DNA from: F23-B02 sp963650165
Lineage (GTDB): Bacteria > Bacillota > Clostridia > Oscillospirales > Oscillospiraceae
Assembly (NCBI GenBank): GCA_963650165.1
Contig: CAVJKX010000003.1
Coordinates: 72,936 to 136,935, forward strand
Length of the DNA: 64,000 nt
Reading direction: 5' to 3'
Shown here: piece by piece, positions 48,931 to 57,561 of the stretch
How the letters are laid out: the number at the start of each line of letters is the position of its first letter
Position numbering within the stretch: position 1 is the first letter of the stretch
The notes under the pieces: generated by a model
Told to the model about the DNA's origin: nothing
Database searches by the model: none
Seen by the model: only the letters and a program-made list of their open reading frames with translations
Program-made: the position numbers and the translations under genes

Positions 48931-50208
48931 ATGGACGATGCCAGTCGATTGTCGCTGATAATCGTAATTTTGCTGATCCTGTGCGCCGCATATTTTGCTG
49001 TCGCGGAGACCTCGTTTGCCTCAGTCTCCCGAGTCAGGATCAAGATCCGCGCCGAGCGCGGCGAGGCGAAAGCAATACGGGCGCTGAAGGTGCTCGACAA
49101 CTTTGACCTTGCGATAACGAGCATACTCATATGCACGAATATCGTACACCTTTCCGCGGCGAGCATAGCTACGCTTGCCGTGACAAGAATGTTCCCGGGC
49201 GTGAGCGGCGCGGTCACGATCAGTACCTTTGTGATGACTCTGGTCGTGTTCTTTGCCGGCGAAATGCTGCCCAAGAGCATTGCGAAAAAATACAGCGAGC
49301 GGCTGTCTCTGGCAGTTGCGGGATCGCTGTGGTTTTTCATGACCATCCTCAAGCCTCTGGCCTCGCTGCTGACGGCGATAGGTAACTTCGCGGCAAAGTT
49401 TGCCAAGGCAGATCCGCAGATATCCGTCACGGAGGACGAGATATACGACATTATCGAGGACATGACCGAGGAGGGCAGCCTGGACGAAGAGCGCGGCGAG
49501 CTCATAAGCTCGGCGCTGCAGTTTGCCGAAACGACGGTCGAGAGCATACTGACCTCGCGCGTTGACATCGTCGCTCTGGATATAGAGGACTCCGCCGCCG
49601 AAATGCTCGGCACCATACGCAGCCAGACGCACAGCCGCCTGCCGGTGTACGAGGGCAGCATCGACAATATTATAGGTATACTGTCGATACGCAAATTTAT
49701 CAAAACATACCTGCGCGAGGGCGTCGATATGGACGTGCGCGCGATACTTGACGAGCCGTACTTCATCCACGGCAGCACGAACATTGACGGACTGCTGCCC
49801 GAGATGAGCAGGAAGCGGCTGAATATGGCCGTGGTGACCGATAACTACGGCGGAACGCTCGGCATAGTCACGGTCGAGGATATCCTCGAGGAGCTCGTCG
49901 GCGAGATCTGGGACGAGGACGACGTGGTCGAGGAGCCGTACATAGCTCTGCCGGACGGCGAGTGGGACTGCACCGCCGAAATGACCGTCAGCGACGTTTT
50001 CGAGCTTCTGGAGCTCGACGACGAGAACGACGACGAGTTTACAAACAAGCTTCTGGGCGAGTGGGCCTATGAGCAGTTTGACTTCATCCCCTCGGTGGGC
50101 GACAGCTTTGAGTATGAAAACGTCGCCGTCACCGTGTCGGAAATGCGCGATAAGCGCATACTGCGGCTGAGGGTGCGCCTCACCGACAAGGGAGGTGAGG
50201 AGAAATGA
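48931..50208 (+). CDS. CorC/CNNM-type CBS-domain membrane protein 1
   Basis: 425 aa. DUF21 transmembrane domain with four helices (about 1-150; AYFAVAETSFASV), two CBS domains (about 195-335; SILTSRVDIVALDI, RLPVYEGSIDNIIGIL, RLNMAVVTDNYGGTLGIV) and a CorC_HlyC C-terminal domain (about 345-420). The family exports or senses Mg2+/Co2+; older annotation as hemolysin is misleading. It overlaps its paralogue by 4 bases. Confidence 0.92.
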   Translation: MDDASRLSLIIVILLILCAAYFAVAETSFASVSRVRIKIRAERGEAKAIRALKVLDNFDLAITSILICTNIVHLSAASIATLAVTRMFPGVSGAVTISTFVMTLVVFFAGEMLPKSIAKKYSERLSLAVAGSLWFFMTILKPLASLLTAIGNFAAKFAKADPQISVTEDEIYDIIEDMTEEGSLDEERGELISSALQFAETTVESILTSRVDIVALDIEDSAAEMLGTIRSQTHSRLPVYEGSIDNIIGILSIRKFIKTYLREGVDMDVRAILDEPYFIHGSTNIDGLLPEMSRKRLNMAVVTDNYGGTLGIVTVEDILEELVGEIWDEDDVVEEPYIALPDGEWDCTAEMTVSDVFELLELDDENDDEFTNKLLGEWAYEQFDFIPSVGDSFEYENVAVTVSEMRDKRILRLRVRLTDKGGEEK

Positions 50209-51467
50209 TCTGGACCTATGCAGCCGGTATTCTTATCTGCATCATCTTCTCGCACATCTTTTCCTCGGCCGAGATGTCATACTCCTCTTGCAACCGCATG
50301 AGGCTCGAAAGTGCGCGTGACAACGGCTCGAAGCGCGCTGGCATTGCCGTGAAGATAGTCGATAACTTTGACGACTCGCTCTCGGCGATACTCATCGGCA
50401 ACAACCTTGCCAATATCGCAAACTCCTCGCTCGGCTCGCTGCTGGTGCTGGAGCTGTGCAACGGCGACGACAGCTACGCATGGGTGTCCACGCTCGTTAT
50501 AACCGTGCTTGTCATCATCTTCGGCGAGACCGTGCCCAAGATCATCGCCAAGGGCAGTGCGAACCGCCTGGCGCTGACCTATGCCTACTTCGTGCGCGGC
50601 CTGACGATAGTGTTCATGCCGCTGATACGCCTCGTGGTCGGGCTGATAAAGCTGCTGACGCTGGGGCTCAAGGGCGAAAAGGAGGATAACGACGAGGAGG
50701 CCGCCGTTGAGGAGCTCTCCTCCATTATCGAGACAGCCGAGGACGAGGACGTGCTCGACGAGGACCGCTCCGAGCTCGTTCAGGCGGCGATAGACTTTTC
50801 CGATATCATGGCCTCCGAGGTCATGACCGCGCGCGTCGACGTGGTCGCGCTGGATATCGACGAGGACGAGGAAGAGCAGCTGCGCGTCATAGAAAACGCG
50901 CCGTACTCGCGCATCCCCGTGTACGAGGGCAGCATAGACAACGTGATCGGTGTCCTGTACCTCAACCACTTCCTCAAGGCTCTGGCCGGCGACGAGAAGC
51001 CGGATATCCGCAGCCTTATCATGCAGCCGTGTTATGTCTACAAGACCATGAAGCTGCCCGCGGTGCTCACTGAGCTGCGCAAGGCAAAGCAGCATCTTGC
51101 CGTCGTCACCGACGAATACGGCGGCACGCTCGGCATCCTCTCGATGGAGGACGTGCTCGAGCAGCTCGTCGGCGAGATCTGGGACGATACGGACGAGATA
51201 AAGGAAGAGATATTCGAGCGCTCCGGCGGCGAGCTTGAGCTCGACGGCGACATGAGCATATCCGATTTCCTCGACCTTGTAGGCATCCGCGAACGCGATT
51301 TTGACGCCGAGAGCGAGACCGTCGGCGGATGGACGATCGAAATGTTCGGTTCCTTCCCCTCGGTGGGCGACAGCTTCGATTTTAAGGATCTGCACATCAC
51401 GGTCCTCGAAATGGACGGACTGCGGGTGGAAAAGATCCTTGTCGTGAAGACTCCGGAGACGAATTGA
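50205..51467 (+). CDS. CorC/CNNM-type CBS-domain membrane protein 2
   Basis: 420 aa, same architecture as its neighbour: DUF21 (about 1-150; HIFSSAEMSYSSCNRMR), CBS pair (MTARVDVVALDI, RIPVYEGSIDNVIGVL, HLAVVTDEYGGTLGIL) and CorC_HlyC end. Probably a local duplication, likely acting as a heteromer with gene 1. Its end GAG ACG AAT TGA overlaps the repeat R4 boundary. Confidence 0.92.
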   Translation: MIWTYAAGILICIIFSHIFSSAEMSYSSCNRMRLESARDNGSKRAGIAVKIVDNFDDSLSAILIGNNLANIANSSLGSLLVLELCNGDDSYAWVSTLVITVLVIIFGETVPKIIAKGSANRLALTYAYFVRGLTIVFMPLIRLVVGLIKLLTLGLKGEKEDNDEEAAVEELSSIIETAEDEDVLDEDRSELVQAAIDFSDIMASEVMTARVDVVALDIDEDEEEQLRVIENAPYSRIPVYEGSIDNVIGVLYLNHFLKALAGDEKPDIRSLIMQPCYVYKTMKLPAVLTELRKAKQHLAVVTDEYGGTLGILSMEDVLEQLVGEIWDDTDEIKEEIFERSGGELELDGDMSISDFLDLVGIRERDFDAESETVGGWTIEMFGSFPSVGDSFDFKDLHITVLEMDGLRVEKILVVKTPETN

Positions 51468-51655
51468 GTCTCTTGCCTTCTCCTTCGATCGGAAGAAATG
51501 TAATTAAGACAGTGCAGCTTTTCAGTCTGCACTGTCTTTTTTACGTTTATTATTAAATTCACTTCTGCTTTTGGCGCACTCATATTACGCGAAACGCCGC
51601 GGTTTCCTCCCCTGTCCCGATATCGGGCTACAGCAATAAGCCTCAATGCGCCTTC
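51459..51655. repeat. Intergenic repeat R4
   Basis: Starts ACGAATTGAGTCT (cf. GCGAATTGAGTCT in R8), carries the GACAGTGCAG hairpin with T run (51506-51542), then ACGCCGCGGTTTCCTCC, CGATATCGGGCTACAGC, and ends CCTCAATGCGCC, which provides the stop codon of the minus-strand lipoprotein gene. Confidence 0.8.
51506..51542 (+). terminator. Repeat-borne terminator in R4
   Basis: AAGACAGTGCAG and CTGCACTGTCTT pair, followed by TTTT. Terminates the CorC-like operon. Confidence 0.8.
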
Positions 51656-52035
51656 AAAAAAGAGCCGATGAGCTCGAGATCTATCCTGCCTCCGGGGCCG
51701 CGGACGGTGTAGACATGACCGGCATGGATGATCGTCCTGCCGTCGCCGAGGGCGGTTAGCCTGTCCATGCAGCGGCCGTCGGCGCCGAACCAGATGAGCG
51801 CATACGACCAGCCGTCGGTATCGAGCCTGCCCGCCTCCCTGAATTTGAGCGAGTTTAAGCTGTCGCTTATGCGTTTTATGCTTCCGGGATCGCGCAGCTC
51901 GACGGTCCTGCCCGTGACTCCGGATATGATATCCAGTCTGCTCGCCTTGCCGATGCCGAGCGTCATGGTTTCCGCGCATCCCGTAAGCGACAGGATGAGC
52001 ACGGCGGCAAAAACGAGCGCAAGTATTCTTTTCAC
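51643..52035 (-). CDS. Lipoprotein of unknown function
   Basis: 130 aa; GTG start at 52035 after AAGGAGG. Signal peptide with lipobox LTGC (about residues 17-20). The mature protein is beta-rich (YALIWFGADGRC, RTIIHAGHVYTV). It ends KAH with the stop codon inside repeat R4. Located downstream of the BceRS-like pair, with which it may share a signal function. Confidence 0.82.
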   Translation of the reverse strand: MKRILALVFAAVLILSLTGCAETMTLGIGKASRLDIISGVTGRTVELRDPGSIKRISDSLNSLKFREAGRLDTDGWSYALIWFGADGRCMDRLTALGDGRTIIHAGHVYTVRGPGGRIDLELIGSFLKAH

Positions 52036-52097
52036 ACCCAATGCCTCCTTCCCTTCGACGCTTAGACGAACGGACGGCAAAAAGGTTCCGCAATTTT

Positions 52098-52150
52098 TTA
52101 AAGGCGAATTTGCGCACCTGCGGATACGGATATCTCCGGCAGCACCGATC
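52098..52150. repeat. Repeat fragment R5 (single end)
   Basis: GGCGAATTTGCGCACCTGCG then GATACGGATATCTCCGGCAG resembles one end of the repeat family without a partner. Lies between the lipoprotein and histidine kinase genes. Confidence 0.6.
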
Positions 52151-52162
52151 CGCCCCCCGGAG

Positions 52163-53155
52163 CTACTCGGCAGGGTCCAGAGCGTAGCCGCTGAGATCTA
52201 TGCGTATCTCCGTGCCATGTCCGGGCTCGGATACGGCGGAGATCGGGTGGCCGAGATTATTGCAGACGCGGCGGCACAGATACAGGCCGAGACCGCTTGC
52301 ACGCATATCGTCGCGGCCGTTGCGGCCGGTGTAGCCCTTTTCGAAAATGCGCGGCAGATCCTCGGGCGCGATGCCGATGCCGCTGTCGCGTATGCACAGG
52401 GTCTTGGCCGGGGAAAGGTATATCCTCACGCTGCCCTCGCGCGTGTATTTCAGCGAATTGGAAAGCACCTGCTCGAGGACGAAGGCCAGCCACTTCTCGT
52501 CGCTGACGACGCGCGCACCGGTCGGCTCGAGCTCAAGGCTCAGACGCTTTGAGATAAACTCTCCGGCGAATTTCTTCACCGCGCGCCGTATCAGCGGGTC
52601 GAGCTCAAACTCGCGCAGGACGTAGTCGCTGCTCTCGGAGTCGAGCCGGATATACGCCAGCGCCATTTCGGCGTAGCGCTCGATGCGTCCGAGGTCGGAC
52701 GACAGGCGGCGCGACTCGGGCGTGTCGTAATCCTGAAGCGTCAGGCGCATGGACGCGATCGGCGTCTTTATCTGATGCACCCACACGGTGTAGTAATCGA
52801 GCATGTCGCTCTGCCGGCGCTGCGACGCGCGGCTGATGCTCTCGCGGCTGTCGGCCAAAAGCGCAATGATACGCCGGTAATCGGCATCGTCGATGCTCCG
52901 TGCGGGCGGCAGCATTTTCGCCTCGGCGGCGGTGAGCTCCGTGAGCGACAGAAACTCCGCGTGGCGGCGCTTTACCCGCGCAAAATCGGTGACGGCAAAG
53001 CCCAGCGCCAGAACGAGGCACAGCGCCGCGGGGTACGCCGCCGCGATCAGCGGCAGCCCGTACAGCGCAAAGCTCACGGCGAATATGACCGCCGCGCCGA
53101 GCACTGCGGCGATAAGCCGGGCGTGCTCTTTAAGATATGCACAAAACAGCTTCAT
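52163..53155 (-). CDS. BceS-like sensor histidine kinase
   Basis: 330 aa. Two N-terminal membrane helices (about 13-31, 36-55) with almost no extracellular loop, the small-sensor architecture of BceS. H-box VWVHQIKTPIASM (His about 126), N-box LEQVLSNSLKYT, G1 IRDSGIGIAPEDL and G2 ASGLGLYLCRR. Such kinases normally sense antibiotic flux through an ABC transporter. Its regulator is the next gene upstream, 6 bases away. Confidence 0.9.
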   Translation of the reverse strand: MKLFCAYLKEHARLIAAVLGAAVIFAVSFALYGLPLIAAAYPAALCLVLALGFAVTDFARVKRRHAEFLSLTELTAAEAKMLPPARSIDDADYRRIIALLADSRESISRASQRRQSDMLDYYTVWVHQIKTPIASMRLTLQDYDTPESRRLSSDLGRIERYAEMALAYIRLDSESSDYVLREFELDPLIRRAVKKFAGEFISKRLSLELEPTGARVVSDEKWLAFVLEQVLSNSLKYTREGSVRIYLSPAKTLCIRDSGIGIAPEDLPRIFEKGYTGRNGRDDMRASGLGLYLCRRVCNNLGHPISAVSEPGHGTEIRIDLSGYALDPAE

Positions 53156-53161
53156 TCCGCC

Positions 53162-53833
53162 TCACTCCACGATGTAGCCCACGCCGAACTTCGTCGAGAT
53201 AAAGCTCTCGAGCCCGGCGGCATCAAGCTTTTTGCGCAGCCTGCCGACGTTTACGGTGAGCGTGTTCTCGTCAACGAAGCTGTCGGTCTCCCACAGCCGC
53301 TCCATGAGCCTTTCGCGGCTGACGACCTTTCCGCGGCTGCGCATGAGGCACAGCAGGATGCGGTACTCGTTCTTCGTCAGTGCGATGCTCCGGCCGTTGT
53401 AGCTCAGGCTGTTGTCGGCCGTGCTCAGTATGGCGCCGCGATGCTCGATGATGGGCATGTCCGGCGCAAAATCATAGCTGCGGCGCAGCAGCGCCCTGAT
53501 CTTTGCCATCAGCACGCCGCCGTCAAAGGGCTTGGCGATGAAATCGTCCGCGCCCATGCTCATGGCCATGACGATATTCATGCTGTCCGAGGCCGAGGAT
53601 ATGAAAATTATCGGCACTTTGGACACGGCGCGTATCTCGCTGCACCAGTGGTAGCCGTTGAAAAACGGCAGGGTTATATCCAGCAGCACGAGATGCGGCT
53701 CGAAGGCGGCAAACTCGGCCGTAACGCCGCGGAAATCCTCCGCACATCTGACCTCAAAGCCCCAGGATTCGGCCTGGCGCACGATGCCCGCCGCTATGCC
53801 CGGATCGTCCTCGACGATATAGATACGGTACAT
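53162..53833 (-). CDS. BceR-like response regulator
   Basis: 223 aa, OmpR/PhoB family. Receiver (about 1-115) with phospho-acceptor Asp in LVLLDITLPFFNGY, and switch Ser/Lys (IFISSASD, FIAKPFDGG); winged-helix C-terminus (about 130-223, KNEYRILLCLMRSRGKVVSR). Pair with the kinase. No BceAB transporter genes are in this window. Confidence 0.92.
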   Translation of the reverse strand: MYRIYIVEDDPGIAAGIVRQAESWGFEVRCAEDFRGVTAEFAAFEPHLVLLDITLPFFNGYHWCSEIRAVSKVPIIFISSASDSMNIVMAMSMGADDFIAKPFDGGVLMAKIRALLRRSYDFAPDMPIIEHRGAILSTADNSLSYNGRSIALTKNEYRILLCLMRSRGKVVSRERLMERLWETDSFVDENTLTVNVGRLRKKLDAAGLESFISTKFGVGYIVE

Positions 53834-54235
53834 TTACTCTTCCTCAAAAAGCCCCTCGGCAAGCTCGGCGGCATCCTCGACGCAGCCGCGGCAGGATCTG
53901 AGAACGACGCCCGTGTCCCTGCCCTTGAGCTCGCGGCAGAACACCGAGCCGTTCCTGGCCTCAAATGCGCGCAGAAGCTCGGCGGCCTTGTCCGCCGCCG
54001 CACCGTCGAGCGCGGCGGGAGCGTCCGGATCGCACTGCCCCTTTGCCATGTTCATCGCTGCGACCGCACCCATCAGCGCACCGCAGTATTTATACGCTCC
54101 GCCGCCGTAGCGCCGCGTGAGCGCCTTCATCTCGTCCTCGCTCACTCCGGCCCTGTCGCAGAACGCACAGCCGACGGCCATCGCGCAGTTGCAGCCCGAG
54201 GCGTGGTACTGCGCGGCAAGCTCCTTTTTGCTCAT
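53834..54235 (-). CDS. C_GCAxxG_C_C family protein
   Basis: 133 aa. HASGCNCAMAVGCAFC, GGGAYKYCGALMGAVAAMN and CRGCVEDAAEL carry the family's conserved Cys and Gly residues (a redox-related family without a firm role). It abuts the response regulator start with no gap, so they may be co-transcribed. AAAGCTATG precedes the ATG weakly. Confidence 0.9.
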   Translation of the reverse strand: MSKKELAAQYHASGCNCAMAVGCAFCDRAGVSEDEMKALTRRYGGGAYKYCGALMGAVAAMNMAKGQCDPDAPAALDGAAADKAAELLRAFEARNGSVFCRELKGRDTGVVLRSCRGCVEDAAELAEGLFEEE

Positions 54236-54307
54236 AGCTTTTCCCTCCGCAGATAAATGCTTTTATATAAGTATATCATAAACTATTGTCCCTCCGCTGT
54301 CAAACGT

Positions 54308-54328
54308 CAGACAGAATAGTTCTGTTTG
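54308..54328. promoter_or_regulatory. Palindromic operator upstream of the dehydratase operon
   Basis: CAGACAGAA-TAG-TTCTGTTTG: arms match at 8 of 9 positions. It ends 2 bases before the -35 box of the promoter at 54331, a usual place for an activator or repressor dimer. Confidence 0.68.
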
Positions 54329-54330
54329 TG

Positions 54331-54359
54331 TTGACACGGAGCATTATACATAATATACT
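54331..54359 (+). promoter_or_regulatory. Promoter of the dehydratase operon
   Basis: TTGACA (54331-54336), 17-bp spacer, TATACT (54354-54359). About 60 bases of AT-rich leader follow before the ribosome site. Confidence 0.85.
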
Positions 54360-54428
54360 AAGCTTAATGATAAAAGATAGACGAACTTATAAATTTTTAA
54401 TAGTTAAAATTAAATGACGGAGGGGACA

Positions 54429-55625
54429 ATGAAAGATTTACAGCACCTTATCTACTTTGAGCACCTGCTCGACGAGGCGGCAAACGAGCTCGTCATGCAG
54501 GCGGTGTCGGAGGGAAAGAAAGCAGTGGGCTACACCTGCTATCACATGCCGGAGGTACTGCTCAACCTCGACAACTGCTTTTCCGTCCGCATGCGTGCGC
54601 CGCGCACGGGCTCGCTGGAGATATCGACCTACTACATGACAAACTACCTGTGCGGCTACGCAAAGGCGCTTGTCGAGCGCGGCATCGAGGGCGGATACAA
54701 CTTCCTGTCGGCTCTCGCCGGCGGTGAGACCTGCACCGAGATGAACCGCACGCTCGAGCATTTTGAAATGCTTCAGCTCGTGAAGAACGACGATTTCTTC
54801 GTTTCCTTCATCGACGTGCCCTTCAAGGTGACGCCGCACGGTCTTGCGCACTATAAAAACCAGCTCACGAAAAAGGTGCTCGAGCCGCTGCACGAGAAAT
54901 ACGGCACGGACATATCCGACGCGTCCATACGCAGGGCCGTCGCCGAGCACAACGAGGTCTGCCGCATCATCACCGAGATCGGTCAGTTCCGCAAGCTGGA
55001 TAATCCGCCGATAACGGGCTATGAGTTCCACGTTCTGTGCCTCGTGTCCTACTGCTGCCCGAAGTACCTGATTCTTGATAAGCTGCGCGAGACGCTCGAA
55101 GAGGTCAAACACCGCGCCGTTGACGAAAAGCCCGCGCACCGCGCCCGCGTCGTCATTGTCGGCAGCGAGATCGACGATCTTGACTTCACGCGCACCGTCG
55201 AGCAGTCGGGTGCGCTCATCGTGGCCGACCGTTTCTGCTTCGGCTCGTTCCCCGGCAGGCAGGAGATACCGCTTACGGACGACGAGCCCGCGCTCGATCA
55301 GATCTGCCGCTTCTATCAGCAGACGAGCCAGTGCCCGCGCTACATGTCGCAGGACAAGGTGCACGGCCGCTACGAGTTCGTCGATAAGCTCGCGCGCGAG
55401 TTCAATGCCCAGGGCATCATATACGAACAGATGAAGTTCTGCGAGTTCTGGGGCTATGAGAGGGCACTTGCCTCGCATGTTATGGCGGAGCTGTATGATT
55501 ACCCCACCGTCTGCGTTGACAGGGAGTACACCGGCAACGCCTCCGGCCAGCTGCGCACGCGCGTTCAGGCCTTCGTCGAGAGTCTTGAGATAAAACAGAT
55601 ACACAAGGAAAAGGGAGGGCGCTGA
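54429..55625 (+). CDS. 2-hydroxyacyl-CoA dehydratase family subunit A
   Basis: 398 aa; ATG 54429 follows GGAGGGG (ATG 54414 is 15 bases upstream, less well placed). Belongs to the HgdB/BcrC/FldB-type family that carries a [4Fe-4S] cluster; conserved cysteines occur in GYTCYHMPEVL, GGETCTEMNRT and VSYCCPKYL. The family dehydrates 2-hydroxyacyl-CoA or reduces aromatic acyl-CoA after ATP-driven activation. No activator ATPase is in the window, so the substrate is open. Confidence 0.85.
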   Translation: MKDLQHLIYFEHLLDEAANELVMQAVSEGKKAVGYTCYHMPEVLLNLDNCFSVRMRAPRTGSLEISTYYMTNYLCGYAKALVERGIEGGYNFLSALAGGETCTEMNRTLEHFEMLQLVKNDDFFVSFIDVPFKVTPHGLAHYKNQLTKKVLEPLHEKYGTDISDASIRRAVAEHNEVCRIITEIGQFRKLDNPPITGYEFHVLCLVSYCCPKYLILDKLRETLEEVKHRAVDEKPAHRARVVIVGSEIDDLDFTRTVEQSGALIVADRFCFGSFPGRQEIPLTDDEPALDQICRFYQQTSQCPRYMSQDKVHGRYEFVDKLAREFNAQGIIYEQMKFCEFWGYERALASHVMAELYDYPTVCVDREYTGNASGQLRTRVQAFVESLEIKQIHKEKGGR

Positions 55626-55626
55626 C

Positions 55627-57171
55627 ATGAGCGAAAAAGCGAGAAACATGGGGCTCAGCTACATAGACAAGACCGGCGTTCGCCGCTGGCGCGAATGGCG
55701 CGGCGTTAAGGATACGCTCATCGACTACGGCTGGTGGTGCGTCATGTGGAAGGACATGATAAAATTCGTCCTTCAGTCGCCGGTCCAGGTCCTCAAGGGC
55801 ATCTGGCGCTACCGCTGGATGCTGACCTACCTCACGCTGCCGCAGTTTATCGACCGTCAGCTCGAGGGCATGCGCGGCGTGCAGCTCAAGGCTGGCCACC
55901 TGCTGTACGATATCATCATAAAGCACACCATCGACATCATTGCCGACAGCTTCAATGCCGATCAGCACATCGGCGGCAAAAAGTCGCTTGCCGACCGCAT
56001 AGTATGCTTTGACGAGCTCGTTCCGACCGAGCTCATGGCGGGCTTTCCCAATCTGCTCGGCATTCCCGTACAGACCATCCCCATCTTCCTGTCCTCGATG
56101 ATAAACCAGCAGCTTCCGCCGGTGTATCTCGACGCCATCGAGAACTTCGGTGTGCCCGCCGACGTGTGCCCGCTGCCCTCGGCCGAGGCCGGAGTCGCCG
56201 CAGAGGACGACTACCCGATCTTCGGCAAGTGCTTCATCGCCTGCAACATGCCCTGCGACGGCAGCATCATGACCACCTCGTTCCAGGACCGCTATTTCAA
56301 GCTGCCTACCTACTGCCTCGGCGTTCCGCTGCGCTACAACGACGATGTCGATGCGCAGGACTATGCCGTCGAGGAGCTGCGCGGCTGCATAGAGTTTATA
56401 GAGCAGCACACGGGCGAGAAGTTTGACTGGGACGCCTTTGCAAAGGCGCTCGAGAGCTACAACGACGTTACGCGCTTCCACCTCGATCTGTGGGAGATAA
56501 ACCGCACCGATTATCCGCAGGTGACCGGCGCTACGCCGTGGCTGTACCGCATGTACAGCTACCATCTGCACGGCGGCATGGATGAACGCTTCAACAAAAC
56601 CGACAGGAAGGTTCACAGGCTCATGACCGGGGCCTACGAAAAGCGCCTGCCCTGCTCTGCGGAAATGCGGCACAAGGCGCTGGTCTGGTCGTGCCCGGCA
56701 AACTACTACACAAACTTTGCAAACTGGCTCGAGCAGTGCTGGGGCATCGTGTCCGTCATGGATATGGAAACGCACATCTCGCAGGTCATTATCGACACCT
56801 CCTCGCGCGAGTCGATGCTCCGCGGCGTTGCACTGACCTACCAGCGCGCCACCATGCGCAAGCACACCAAGGGCGGCTTCCGCAATGCCGTCGACGAGAT
56901 GTGGCGCGTGGCTGAGGAGTACAATGTCGATACCATCATCATGTACGACCAGATCTCCTGCAAGGGTATGGACGGACTTCAGGGCATCTTCGACGAGCAG
57001 GCGCGCGAGAGAAACATCAATTTCATCTGGGTGCAGCAGGATCTTATGGATCCGCGCACGATCTCGCGCCGCGATATGCGCCGCCAGGTCAACCGCTACA
57101 TGCAGAGCGTCCTGCGCGAGACCCCCGTTGACCCCACCCTCCTCGATTTCGACGACTGCGAGGCTTTTTAG
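55627..57171 (+). CDS. 2-hydroxyacyl-CoA dehydratase family subunit B
   Basis: 514 aa; AAGGGAGGGCGCTGAC upstream, one base after the partner gene's stop. Family motifs YTLPQFIDRQLEG-like region, CFIACNMPCDGSIMTT, LVWSCPANYYTNFANWLE and MYDQISCKGMDGLQG. Longer than HgdB relatives (N-terminal 100-residue extension). Presumably forms a heterodimer with subunit A. Its stop is followed at once by repeat R6. Confidence 0.84.
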   Translation: MSEKARNMGLSYIDKTGVRRWREWRGVKDTLIDYGWWCVMWKDMIKFVLQSPVQVLKGIWRYRWMLTYLTLPQFIDRQLEGMRGVQLKAGHLLYDIIIKHTIDIIADSFNADQHIGGKKSLADRIVCFDELVPTELMAGFPNLLGIPVQTIPIFLSSMINQQLPPVYLDAIENFGVPADVCPLPSAEAGVAAEDDYPIFGKCFIACNMPCDGSIMTTSFQDRYFKLPTYCLGVPLRYNDDVDAQDYAVEELRGCIEFIEQHTGEKFDWDAFAKALESYNDVTRFHLDLWEINRTDYPQVTGATPWLYRMYSYHLHGGMDERFNKTDRKVHRLMTGAYEKRLPCSAEMRHKALVWSCPANYYTNFANWLEQCWGIVSVMDMETHISQVIIDTSSRESMLRGVALTYQRATMRKHTKGGFRNAVDEMWRVAEEYNVDTIIMYDQISCKGMDGLQGIFDEQARERNINFIWVQQDLMDPRTISRRDMRRQVNRYMQSVLRETPVDPTLLDFDDCEAF

Positions 57172-57558
57172 AGGCGCATTTAGTCTGCACCTATACGTTT
57201 ATCTCTGGTAGCCCGGTATCGTTACTGCCGGTAAAATAAGAACGCTGCCGCGCAACGCGAGTGCGAAAAAAAAGACAGTGCAGAGTAAGCTCTGCACTGT
57301 CTTTTCATAATGTAAGCGGCTTACGCCGCGATTTAATAACACCTCTTCAGTCACCTTCGGTGACAGCTTCCCCTCAAGCTCCGCAAGGGGAAGCCAAGGG
57401 TGCAAAACCATTACTGCGCTCTCACGGGGCGCGAAACGCCGTAGTTTCCTCCAATGTTTCGATACCGGGCGCCTGCAATATCCGTATAGGTACAGCCTCA
57501 ATGCGCCACTGAAAAAACCGGGTGCCGGCAATATGCGTATAGGCACAACCTAAATTCG
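57172..57558. repeat. Intergenic repeat R6 (large type)
   Basis: Left end GGCGCATTTAGTCTGCACCT; interior GCCCGGTATCGTTACTGCCG then AATAAGAACGCTGCCGCG, hairpin GACAGTGCAGA...TCTGCACTGTC (57266-57305), the CACCTTCGGTGACAGCTTCC module and AAACGCCGTAGTTTCCTCC; right end in inverse orientation twice (GGCGCATTGAGGCTGTACCT and GCGAATTTAGGTTGTGCCTA). Fills the space between two convergent operons. Confidence 0.88.
57266..57305. terminator. Repeat-borne terminator in R6
   Basis: AAAAGACAGTGCAGAG and CTCTGCACTGTCTTTT pair with an AAAAAA run before and TTTT after, functional in both directions for the converging dehydratase and rpoD transcripts. Confidence 0.82.
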
Positions 57559-57561
57559 CTG

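Noticed and set aside
50277..51395. Minus-strand open frame opposite the second CorC-like gene
   Set aside because: Same codon-bias shadow; no start signal and no recognisable protein pattern.
52775..54256. 493-residue plus-strand frame opposite the two-component system
   Set aside because: Spans three genes on the other strand, each with clear domains; no independent support.
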